Assembly: GCA_002433485.1 (NCBI GenBank) | Contig: DJIF01000005.1 | Location: forward strand, 651 to 8,269 | Source of the DNA: Deltaproteobacteria bacterium UBA6601 | Lineage (GTDB): Bacteria; Myxococcota_A; UBA796; UBA9615 | DNA length: 7,619 nucleotides | Direction of reading: 5' to 3' | Shown here: positions 1 through 5,455 of the stretch, in pieces | Numbering within the stretch: position 1 is the first letter of the stretch | Layout of the letters: every line of letters begins with the position of its first letter | Program-made: the position numbers and the translations under genes | Notes under the pieces: generated by a model | What the model was told of the DNA's origin: nothing | The model's input: the letters and a program-made list of their open reading frames with translations, nothing else | Database searches by the model: none

Positions 1-507
1 GCCGATGATCAGCTCGCGCTGGCCTCGGCCGATGGGAACCATGGCATCAATCGCCTTGAGGCCCGTCTGCAGAGGCTCGTGAACGCTCTTGCGGACCACG
101 ATTCCTGGCGCCTTGATCTCCACTCGACGGGTGTGCTCAGTCTCGATTTCCGGACCGCCATCCATGGGTCGGCCCAGGGGGTCGACCACCCGGCCCAGCA
201 GCGCGTCACCTACCGGGACCTCCACGATGCGCCCAGTGCGCTTCACTGAGTCACCTTCTCGGATCTGCCGGTCATCACCGAGGATGGCGATACCAACGTT
301 GTCCTCTTCTAGGTTGAGGACCATTCCAGAGACCCCTACCGAGAACTCCACCAGCTCGCCTGCCACAGCATTGCTGAGCCCGTGGATTCGAGCGATTCCG
401 TCACCGACGGCCAGCACCGATCCGGTCTCGGCGACCTCGACGCGGCTCTCATAGTTGGCGATCTGATCCTTGAGGATCTGGCTGATTTCTCCAGCTCGTA
501 GTTCCAT
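1..507 (-). CDS. atpA: ATP synthase F1 subunit alpha, N-terminal part (cut by window edge)
   Basis: This is the nucleotide-binding, non-catalytic alpha subunit of the cytoplasmic F1 head. Only the first 169 codons are present, because the reading frame runs off the window at base 1. The start is ATG at 507, and the protein opens MELRAGEISQILKDQI, the usual alpha N-terminus that contacts delta. The beta-barrel domain follows at about residues 25-95 (VLAVGDGIARIHGL, then GMVLNLEEDNVGIAILG). Next come the signatures DALLGRVVDPLGRPMDG and AIDAMVPIGRGQRELIIG. The window ends immediately before the expected Walker A loop (usually GDRQTGKT), so ATP binding cannot be checked here. An AAAGGG Shine-Dalgarno-like stretch lies about 9 nt upstream of the ATG. 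The gene is the fourth in the operon, 51 bp after atpH. By analogy, gamma, beta and epsilon should follow outside the window. Confidence 0.97.
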   Translation of the reverse strand, partial: MELRAGEISQILKDQIANYESRVEVAETGSVLAVGDGIARIHGLSNAVAGELVEFSVGVSGMVLNLEEDNVGIAILGDDRQIREGDSVKRTGRIVEVPVGDALLGRVVDPLGRPMDGGPEIETEHTRRVEIKAPGIVVRKSVHEPLQTGLKAIDAMVPIGRGQRELIIG

Positions 508-558
508 TTAGGGCAACCCTTTCACTAGTGGGGATATGTCCAGGGGAGGGGCGATGGC

Positions 559-1119
559 TCAGGCCTGTGCCGCCGACTCCTGGCTGAGCAACTTGTTCTG
601 TAGGAGGCTGAGTTGGGTGCGAATGCTGCCGTCAAAGACCAGGTCCCCGACGTGGGTAACGATGCCGCCGACCAGATCCGGGTCCACCTCAGTCTCAAGG
701 AGGACCTGCTTCTTGCCGGTGACCTCAAGGAGGTGCCGCTCAAGCTCGGCCAGCGTGTCTTTGTCGAGAGGTGCTGCAGAGCAGACCCGTGCGCGCACGC
801 GACCGATTCGCTCGTCGTAATACTTCTCAAAGGCGTCAACGATTCCGCTCAGAGCAGACAAGCGGTTGTTGTCGAGCAGCAGCGATACGAAGTTTTTGGT
901 GATGCGATGGACCTTCGCCTTACCGAGGACTGCTGCCATCACCGCGGCGCGCTCGGCCATGGGAATGCTGGGGTTGCCCAATGCGGCGCTGAGCTCCTCG
1001 GATTCCTTAAGGAGAGTGCGTAGGGAGTGTAGATCTTTGGCTACATCTTCCAGGCATCCCTCGTCGTGAGCGAGCTCACTTAGAGACTTTGCGTACCGTT
1101 TGGCTACTGCGCTACTCAT
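559..1119 (-). CDS. atpH: ATP synthase subunit delta (OSCP family)
   Basis: The delta subunit sits on top of F1 and ties the alpha3beta3 head to the peripheral stalk (b/b'). The protein has 186 residues, normal for the family. The N-terminal helical domain opens with AVAKRYAKSLSELA, the typical AtpH start. The C-terminal signature is at about residues 145-177 (VDPDLVGGIVTHVGDLVFDG, then SIRTQLSLLQNKL), with the conserved Gly-Gly at 151-152 and DGS at 163-165. The ATG at 1119 overlaps the atpF TGA in an ATGA arrangement (4 bp), which implies translational coupling with the b subunit. The gene is followed after 51 bp by atpA. Nothing looks truncated or degenerate. Confidence 0.96.
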   Translation of the reverse strand: MSSAVAKRYAKSLSELAHDEGCLEDVAKDLHSLRTLLKESEELSAALGNPSIPMAERAAVMAAVLGKAKVHRITKNFVSLLLDNNRLSALSGIVDAFEKYYDERIGRVRARVCSAAPLDKDTLAELERHLLEVTGKKQVLLETEVDPDLVGGIVTHVGDLVFDGSIRTQLSLLQNKLLSQESAAQA

Positions 1120-1697
1120 TGCCTGCTCGCCTCTCCTACCTTGCCGAGATAGTCCGCGGTAAGGCGCTTCTGGTCGTCTTCCTTGACCGAGTTGCGGAGT
1201 AGCCCCTCTGCCAGAGTCACTGCCAGGGCGATGGCCTCTTCGCGAAGCTCCCGGCGAGCCCGCCGGAGTTCTTCCTCGACGCTGCGCTTGGCAGCGGATT
1301 CGAGCTGGCCGGCTGCCTGATGAGCTCGCTCATCAATGGCCTTGCGCTCTGAGCTGGCGTCGGCTTTGACATCGCTCATCAGGGTTTCGATCTCAGCTTC
1401 GAAGTTCTCGATCCGAGCCTCGATTTCCTTGTATCGGGCTTCGGCTTCGGTGCGGGCGCTCCAGCTCTCATCCAGCGCTTCTTTGACCTCGTATCGGCGG
1501 CGCTGCAGGAAGTCGCCCAGGGGACGTCGCAGTACCCAGCCGAGGAAGCCCAACAGGATCGCGAGGTTTAGGAAGTGGCGCAGCAGGGCGGTGAAGTCCG
1601 GTCCCCCACCTCCGCCGGCTGCCAGGGCGGATGAACTCAGGACAACACTGAACAGCGCCGTGATGAGAACGACTTGGAGGAGCTTGGCGGGCTTCAT
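1116..1697 (-). CDS. atpF: ATP synthase F0 subunit b, with N-terminal signal-peptide-like segment
   Basis: Subunit b anchors the peripheral stalk in the membrane and reaches up to delta as a long coiled coil. The protein has 193 residues, longer than the 156 of E. coli b. Residues 1-27 look like a cleavable signal peptide: Lys at 2 and 5, a hydrophobic core LLQVVLITALFSVVL, then SSSALAA followed by five glycines. A second hydrophobic segment at about 35-57 (FTALLRHFLNLAILLGFLGW, then RRP) is the real b membrane anchor. From about residue 65 to the end the protein is charged, Ala/Glu/Arg-rich, heptad-like helix. From family knowledge, b subunits of this form occur in deltaproteobacteria. The ATG at 1697 shares one base with the TGA of the upstream b' gene, and a strong GGAGG lies 7 nt before it. 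The stop overlaps the atpH start by 4 bp. Confidence 0.93.
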   Translation of the reverse strand: MKPAKLLQVVLITALFSVVLSSSALAAGGGGGPDFTALLRHFLNLAILLGFLGWVLRRPLGDFLQRRRYEVKEALDESWSARTEAEARYKEIEARIENFEAEIETLMSDVKADASSERKAIDERAHQAAGQLESAAKRSVEEELRRARRELREEAIALAVTLAEGLLRNSVKEDDQKRLTADYLGKVGEASRQ

Positions 1698-2131
1698 CAG
1701 TTGTCCTCCACAGCGCGGCCCAGTACCGAACCTGCGATCTGCTTGCTCAGGACCTCAGCGGTCTCTTTGAGCTGCACTGCTGCTGCGGCGCGCTCCTCAT
1801 CGAGCGTGCTGCGAGCTTCTTCAAGAAAGGCTTCGGCGCGGCCCCGTGCCTGCTGCAGGGTTTCCTGCTCCATCGCCAGCGACTCCTGGCGAAGTCGGGC
1901 TCGCTCGGCCATGGCTTCAGCCCGGGCTTCATTGAGCTTCTCTTCGAGCTCATTCATCTTGGAGTCGACTTCTTCTTGCATCAACTCGGCTTCCTTGCGG
2001 TAGCCATGGATGTTCTTCTCGCGCTCGGCGAGCATCGCCAGCATTGGCTTGAAGATGATGAAGTAAAGACCCGCAACGACCACCAGAAAGGGCAGAGTCT
2101 GCAGAGCGATGAGGTCAGGTGAAATTTCCAC
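1697..2131 (-). CDS. atpF': ATP synthase F0 subunit b' (second b-type subunit)
   Basis: This is the partner of subunit b in a heterodimeric peripheral stalk. The protein has 144 residues with one N-terminal membrane segment at about 11-27 (TLPFLVVVAGLYFIIF). The b/b' hallmark KPM and LAEREKNI follow, then an almost uninterrupted Glu/Ala/Arg-rich coiled coil to the C-terminus. The start codon is GTG at 2131 (Val-Glu-Ile-Ser-Pro), supported by AAGGAG 5 nt upstream. There is no signal peptide, unlike the adjacent b. It is the first gene of the operon, and its TGA shares a base with the next ATG. Plain b subunits also have this architecture. I prefer b' because it is the shorter, first member of a tandem b-type pair lying before delta. 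A recent b duplication is excluded by how little the two resemble each other. Confidence 0.88.
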   Translation of the reverse strand: MEISPDLIALQTLPFLVVVAGLYFIIFKPMLAMLAEREKNIHGYRKEAELMQEEVDSKMNELEEKLNEARAEAMAERARLRQESLAMEQETLQQARGRAEAFLEEARSTLDEERAAAAVQLKETAEVLSKQIAGSVLGRAVEDN

Positions 2132-2136
2132 GAAAA

Positions 2137-2142
2137 CTCCTT
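2137..2142 (-). promoter_or_regulatory. Ribosome binding site of the b' gene
   Basis: On the minus strand the sequence reads AAGGAG, then the 5-nt spacer TTTTC, then GTG. This near-consensus Shine-Dalgarno element decides that the operon's first gene starts at the GTG at 2131 and not at an internal ATG. Confidence 0.8.
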
Positions 2143-2196
2143 GGTCTGCGTTTTCTACTCGCTGCGAACAACGATGATGCGACTACAGACGCGCGC

Positions 2197-2225
2197 CTTA
2201 TAAAAGAGCTGGATTTCGCCGTCAA
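2197..2225 (-). promoter_or_regulatory. Sigma70-type promoter of the ATP synthase operon
   Basis: Reading the minus strand, a -35 box TTGACG (plus-strand 2220-2225) and a -10 box TATAAG (2197-2202) are separated by exactly 17 nt. Each box matches the consensus at five of six positions. Transcription would begin near 2190 and give a leader of about 58 nt before the GTG at 2131. Position, strand and spacing all fit the operon's main promoter. This is sequence inference only, since no start site has been mapped. Confidence 0.7.
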
Positions 2226-2510
2226 TAGGAGTCGGCCTCAAGCTCGAAAGAACCCTCTCTGCTTGAGCACTCCAGAGGGTCTTACTATCATCCGGCAGTC
2301 CCGTCGGAGGAGGCTGCTTAGTCTGCAGCTCCTGCCTGGCGGCCAGGGGATGAGCGGCTTGATCTTTGTGAATAGAGTGAACCGCTCTTCTCGGCTGCTG
2401 GACGCTGTTCTGCCAGCGCTGTCTGGACAGGCCGAGCCGGTCAGGCCCGTCCATTTGTCTCTGAGCATTGATTGAACGGTGCGCAGTCTGGTGTCGCTCG
2501 CAGGGCTCTC
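2226..2510. other. Divergent intergenic region without a convincing gene
   Basis: This stretch separates the ATP synthase promoter from the plus-strand lipoprotein gene. Open frames exist on both strands, but their products are low-complexity Arg/Ser/Pro/Gln mixtures with no family resemblance or credible start site. Two inverted repeats are visible: CCTGGC-G-GCCAGG at 2335-2347, and GAGCGG (2352-2357) with CCGCTC (2382-2387). Neither is followed by a T-run, so neither looks like an intrinsic terminator. The promoter of the lipoprotein/GT-C unit should lie here, but I find no plus-strand -35/-10 pair good enough to call. Confidence 0.5.
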
Positions 2511-2514
2511 AGGA
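2511..2514 (+). promoter_or_regulatory. Ribosome binding site favouring the GTG at 2524
   Basis: AGGA lies 9 nt before the GTG at 2524, with a run of seven T between them (2517-2523). The longer in-frame alternative, GTG at 2479, has no recognisable Shine-Dalgarno sequence. This supports the shorter start for the lipoprotein. Confidence 0.45.
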
Positions 2515-2523
2515 ACTTTTTTT

Positions 2524-3021
2524 GTGGCGCCCTGGAGGAGCGCGCAGCTGGCTGCCCTGGTCGTTGCCGCAACGGGGCTGCCTGGCTGCGCTGTGAGCGA
2601 GTCGACTGGTTCCGGTGGGGGCGAGGTCGGTGCGCTGCCCGTCGCAGATCTGCTGGAGCTTGAGCCCAACGATGATGAAGCACAGGAACTGGGGCCCATT
2701 GAGTTGGACTTTGTGCTTGGCGGAGCGATGGCCGCTTGTGGCAGCAATGGCAGCTTTGAGGGCACCGATAGAGACCGCTTCAGTTTTTCCCTGCTGGAGC
2801 CAGCCCTGATGGAGCTTCGCTTGGAAGTGTGGCGAGGCGACCTTGATCTGCGGCTCTCTGATCCCGATGGCGATGTGCTCTTCGAGGGAACACAGCCGGG
2901 GGTCGACGGCGAGCAGGTCTCGTTCTCCATTGGCGCTGGCTCCAGCTATGGCGTCGAGCTGCGCTGTTGGATGGGAGACCAGCCCAGTTGGCGACTGGTC
3001 TTCAGCGAGTTGTCGCCATGA
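2524..3021 (+). CDS. Small PPC-like (pre-peptidase C-terminal-like) lipoprotein
   Basis: This is a predicted lipoprotein of 165 residues from the favoured GTG start. That start gives a compact signal peptide: Arg at 5, a hydrophobic core AQLAALVVAATG, and lipobox LPGC with the lipidated Cys at 22. An in-frame GTG at 2479 would add 15 residues and push that Cys to 37. A short Ser/Gly linker follows. The rest resembles the PPC beta-sandwich domain: ELEPNDDEAQELG at about 45-57, DRDRFSFSLLEPA at 82-94, DLDLRLSDPDGDVL at 106-119, and a closing strand GSSYGVEL. PPC domains are secreted binding or accessory modules usually attached to proteases, and here the domain stands alone. Cys72 and Cys148 could form a disulphide. 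The TGA overlaps the next gene's ATG by 4 bp, so the two proteins are probably made together. The domain call rests on motif resemblance and the substrate is unknown. Confidence 0.78.
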   Translation: MAPWRSAQLAALVVAATGLPGCAVSESTGSGGGEVGALPVADLLELEPNDDEAQELGPIELDFVLGGAMAACGSNGSFEGTDRDRFSFSLLEPALMELRLEVWRGDLDLRLSDPDGDVLFEGTQPGVDGEQVSFSIGAGSSYGVELRCWMGDQPSWRLVFSELSP

Positions 3022-4361
3022 AGCTTGGCGAACAACTGCGCTGGAAGCCTCTCTGGGCAGGGCTTCTTGCGGCGCTGACACTGCGCTTGCTGATCGGCTG
3101 GCTGGTCTCGGGTTCGAGCCAGGAGCAGGGAGCTCTCCTGGTAGCGGTCGAGATGATTCGAGCCTGGTGGCTTGGTGAAGAGTTGGCTTTCCCAGGCGAA
3201 AACCCGCTGTTCGCCTTGTTCTGGACGGCGCCTGGCTATGGCCTGCTGGTCTCAGGCCTGTCGCTCCTCCCGGGAGAATTACACCCGGTCCTCAGCTCGC
3301 TGCAGAGCCTTGCGGTGCTTGCCGCCGGCCTGGTCGTGTACCTGCTCGTCAGTCCCCATAGTTCCAGAGGGCTGGCTCTTCTGGCAGCGTTGCTGGTCTG
3401 GTTCCACCCGTCCATGTTGTTTTTTGAGCAGCAACTCTCCACTGTAGCGGTCTGCACCCTGTTGGCCGCACTGGTTGCCCTGTTCCTGTTTCGACTCCGT
3501 GGGCAGAGCGGCTCCCGACGCCTGCAGTGGATCTTGGGCGCTTTGTTGGCGCCACTTCCCTGGCTATCGGGCGGCGGCATGGCTCTGGTTTTATTGGTGG
3601 CCGCCGGTGTGCCTGCGGGCACGCGAGGTCGGGTGCTTGCTCCAGTGTCACTTTCCTGGCTCCCGGCGATGTTGGTTGCCAGCCTCTGGTTAGGGGCATG
3701 GACTCCGATGAGTTTGAGCGTTCACAGTTGGATTGCGCTCGGTAACAACCCGGTTGTCGCGGTGGGTCAGGGCTCCCTGGTCGATAGCCCGGAGGCGGTG
3801 GCGGTGTTCCGTGGCGCTCTGAAAGACAAGTGCTCGGCACGCTGGACCCGAGAACGGCTTCGCTGTGAGTCCCGTTCGGCCCGGACAATCATCTCGGCGA
3901 CCCTTCGTGAGCAGCCCACCAGCGCGCTGAGACGTATGGTCTTTAGAGTATTGCAGACCTGGGTTCCGGACCGCGGCCTGCCCGATGCCCTGGCGGTTGC
4001 CGATGGTCGCGGTGAGCTTAGCGGTCGTTTGCTCCGGGTGCTGGTTGCCCTGGTGCTGGCTCCGTTGCACCTGGGCCTGCTGGTAGGGTTGGCCTTCGCG
4101 GCGGTGAGTGCTCGTCAGGACCCTCGGGTTCGTTTTCTGCTGCTGGCGACCCTGGCCTGGACCATGCCCATGCTGGTGGGGGTTGGCGCGACTGCGCTTC
4201 GCCAGGCCTGTCTGCCGTGGATTGTTGCCGCCGGGATTTTGGCCATTGCCAGGGTCGGTCGCCGCAGCGGGCTGGAGCGGCGTGTGGGCTGGCAGCAAGC
4301 AGTACCATTGCAGCCCTCTGAGGAGCGCGGTGAAGCTGCCGAATTGGAACCGCTCAGCTGA
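3018..4361 (+). CDS. Polytopic membrane protein resembling GT-C glycosyltransferases (PMT/ArnT-like, GT39 clan)
   Basis: This is a 447-residue integral membrane protein with about 9-11 hydrophobic segments, roughly 12-30, 64-84, 92-112, 117-131, 139-158, 171-198, 205-228, 336-363, 371-391 and 396-412. Several traits match lipid-linked-sugar glycosyltransferases of the GT-C fold. The first loop (SSQEQGALLVAVEMIRAWWLG) leads to APGYGLLVSG at 71-80. GNNPVVAVGQGS at 242-253 resembles the GNNP motif after the central helices. A following soluble stretch (ARTIISATLREQP, ALRRMVFRVLQTWVP) has the usual helical pattern. The catalytic Asp normally found in the first loop is not obvious, although Gln/Glu and Glu45 are there. 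Cys272 and Cys283 lie in the large loop. The ATG at 3018 overlaps the lipoprotein stop (ATGA). A start at 2967 would overlap the lipoprotein gene more and add a non-hydrophobic tail, so I reject it. Activity and acceptor are unknown, and an inactive relative or another polytopic family is possible. Confidence 0.65.
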   Translation: MKLGEQLRWKPLWAGLLAALTLRLLIGWLVSGSSQEQGALLVAVEMIRAWWLGEELAFPGENPLFALFWTAPGYGLLVSGLSLLPGELHPVLSSLQSLAVLAAGLVVYLLVSPHSSRGLALLAALLVWFHPSMLFFEQQLSTVAVCTLLAALVALFLFRLRGQSGSRRLQWILGALLAPLPWLSGGGMALVLLVAAGVPAGTRGRVLAPVSLSWLPAMLVASLWLGAWTPMSLSVHSWIALGNNPVVAVGQGSLVDSPEAVAVFRGALKDKCSARWTRERLRCESRSARTIISATLREQPTSALRRMVFRVLQTWVPDRGLPDALAVADGRGELSGRLLRVLVALVLAPLHLGLLVGLAFAAVSARQDPRVRFLLLATLAWTMPMLVGVGATALRQACLPWIVAAGILAIARVGRRSGLERRVGWQQAVPLQPSEERGEAAELEPLS

Positions 4362-4364
4362 GCG
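4351..4364. repeat. Perfect 14-bp palindrome holding both convergent stop codons
   Basis: CGCTCAGCTGAGCG equals its own reverse complement. The plus-strand TGA of the GT-C-like gene (4359-4361) and the minus-strand TGA of nadA (4356-4354) are mirror images within it, so both proteins end in Leu-Ser. No T-run follows on either side, so it is not a classical intrinsic terminator, although an RNA hairpin could form in both transcripts. Confidence 0.85.
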
Positions 4365-5316
4365 CGAGCATCCTCTCGATGGGCGCAAGTGCAGCCAGCC
4401 GAAGGGTCTCGCTCATCTCGATTCGCGGTTCGAGATCCCGCAGGCAGAGGTAGAGCTTCTCTAGCGTATTGAGCTTCATGTAGGGGCAGTCGTTGCAGGC
4501 GCAGCCGGCCTCCGGTGGCAGCGGCACGAAGTGCTTGCCGGGACTGAGTTTTTCCATCTGGTGGAGGATGCCGGCCTCGGTGGCGACGATGAAAGCCTGC
4601 GCCTCATTCTCCTGCGTATAGCGCAGCAGTGAGGAGGTCGAGCCGATGTGATGAGCGTGGCGTAGGATCGCCGCTTCGCACTCTGGGTGGGCGATGATAT
4701 GAGCAGTAGGGTGGTCCTCTTTGAGGCGAATCAGCTTGCGTTCCGAGAAGGTCTCATGAACCACGCAGGTTCCCTGCCAGAGCAACATCTCGCGGTCACA
4801 CTGTTGCTGTAGCCAGGAGCCAAGGTTGCGATCCGGTGCAAACAGGATTGGCTGTTCTGCGGGCAGCGAGTTGATGACGCGCTCGGCATTGCTGGAGGTG
4901 CAGATCAGGTCAGACAGGGCTTTCACCGCTGCGGAGCAGTTAATGTAAGAGACCACCGCGTGCTCGGGATGCAGTTGCTTGAAACGCTGTAGCGCCTCGG
5001 CCGGGCAGGAGTCTGCCAGGCTGCACCCTGCTGCCAGATCGGGCAGCACCACGATCTTCTCAGGGTTTAAAATCTTGGCCGTTTCGGCCATGAAGTGCAC
5101 ACCACAGAAGACGATTACGTCGGCATCTGTGTCCCGGGCGGCCTGGCTGAGCTGTAAGGAGTCGCCGAGAAAGTCTGCCAGGTCCTGGATTTCGCCTTCT
5201 TGGTAGTAGTGCGCGAGGATGACCGCCTTGCGTTCTTTACGCAGGTTGTCGATCTCCGTGTAGAGATCGATCGAGGGGTCAATTCCAGCGACAGCAGCGG
5301 CGAGGGATTGGGACAT
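4354..5316 (-). CDS. nadA: Quinolinate synthase NadA
   Basis: NadA is a cytoplasmic [4Fe-4S] enzyme that condenses iminoaspartate with dihydroxyacetone phosphate to give quinolinate for de novo NAD synthesis. From ATG 5316 the protein has 320 residues. The family core is intact: AVILAHYYQ (His36, Tyr37, Tyr38), FMAETAKIL, AAGCSLADSC, SYINCSAAVKA, CTSSNA, APDRNLG, GTCVVH, HPECEA (His210, Glu212), GSTSSL and GCACNDCPYM. Cys98, Cys184 and Cys277 align with the three cluster ligands. The fourth site is left open for substrate, as is usual. ATG 5316 is chosen because family similarity begins just after it. ATG 5343 is a fair alternative, while the extension to 5457 looks non-coding. No nadB or nadC is in the window, so nadA stands alone. 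Its end overlaps the convergent gene by 8 bp. Confidence 0.95.
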   Translation of the reverse strand: MSQSLAAAVAGIDPSIDLYTEIDNLRKERKAVILAHYYQEGEIQDLADFLGDSLQLSQAARDTDADVIVFCGVHFMAETAKILNPEKIVVLPDLAAGCSLADSCPAEALQRFKQLHPEHAVVSYINCSAAVKALSDLICTSSNAERVINSLPAEQPILFAPDRNLGSWLQQQCDREMLLWQGTCVVHETFSERKLIRLKEDHPTAHIIAHPECEAAILRHAHHIGSTSSLLRYTQENEAQAFIVATEAGILHQMEKLSPGKHFVPLPPEAGCACNDCPYMKLNTLEKLYLCLRDLEPRIEMSETLRLAALAPIERMLALS

Positions 5317-5326
5317 TGGAAGGCCC

Positions 5327-5355
5327 TGTATAACCGTGCTCATGCGTCGCGGCAA
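5327..5355 (-). promoter_or_regulatory. Possible nadA promoter, very close to the start codon
   Basis: On the minus strand, TTGCCG (plus-strand 5350-5355) and TATACA (5327-5332) are separated by 17 nt. Each matches the sigma70 consensus at four of six positions. The -10 box lies only 10 nt before ATG 5316, so a transcript from it would be nearly leaderless. This is weak evidence, and chance similarity is quite possible. Confidence 0.25.
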
Positions 5356-5373
5356 GGTCTTCGCTGTTGCCTG

Positions 5374-5386
5374 CAAGCGGCGCTTG
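5374..5386. repeat. 13-bp inverted repeat between nadA and the divergent lipoprotein gene
   Basis: CAAGCG-G-CGCTTG is two perfect 6-bp arms around one central base. It sits in the 139-bp region shared by the upstream sides of nadA and the 705-residue lipoprotein gene. It could be an operator half-site pair for a dimeric regulator. I do not recognise it as a known NAD-regulator site. Confidence 0.35.
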
Positions 5387-5455
5387 AGGGTGTAGGCTGC
5401 TGGGAACACGCCAGTCTGGAGGTGTAACTCTGGACAGCAGGGAGTGAACGTCATC

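Noticed and set aside
89..454. Plus-strand 121-codon frame opposite atpA
   Set aside because: Ser/Arg/Thr-rich product with no family look, fully opposite the clearly conserved atpA.
613..1023. Plus-strand 136-codon frame opposite atpH
   Set aside because: Antisense shadow of atpH, whose C-terminal delta signature is unmistakable.
2155..2454. Minus-strand 99-codon frame in the divergent region
   Set aside because: No ribosome binding site, no recognisable domain, and it runs across the ATP synthase promoter.
2119..2475. Plus-strand 118-codon frame in the divergent region
   Set aside because: Begins inside the b' gene on the opposite strand, crosses the promoter boxes, and has no family resemblance.
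2238..2930. Minus-strand 230-codon frame opposite the lipoprotein gene
   Set aside because: Ser/Arg/Pro-rich composition typical of an antisense GC-rich shadow. The plus-strand frame has a signal peptide and domain motifs.
2967..3017. Longer start for the GT-C-like protein
   Set aside because: Would add 17 residues encoded wholly within the lipoprotein gene, whereas the ATGA at 3018 is a standard coupled start next to the first membrane helix.
4351..4364. Intrinsic terminator at the nadA/GT-C-like junction
   Set aside because: The palindrome is perfect but no T-run follows on either strand, so I list it only as a repeat.
3690..4388. Minus-strand 232-codon frame opposite the GT-C-like gene
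   Set aside because: Gln/Arg/Pro-rich shadow. The plus strand shows regular membrane helices and a coupled start.
5444..5455. GTG 5444 as the start of the large lipoprotein
   Set aside because: It overlaps the GGGAG that would serve as its own ribosome binding site. ATG 5456 has that site upstream at usable spacing.
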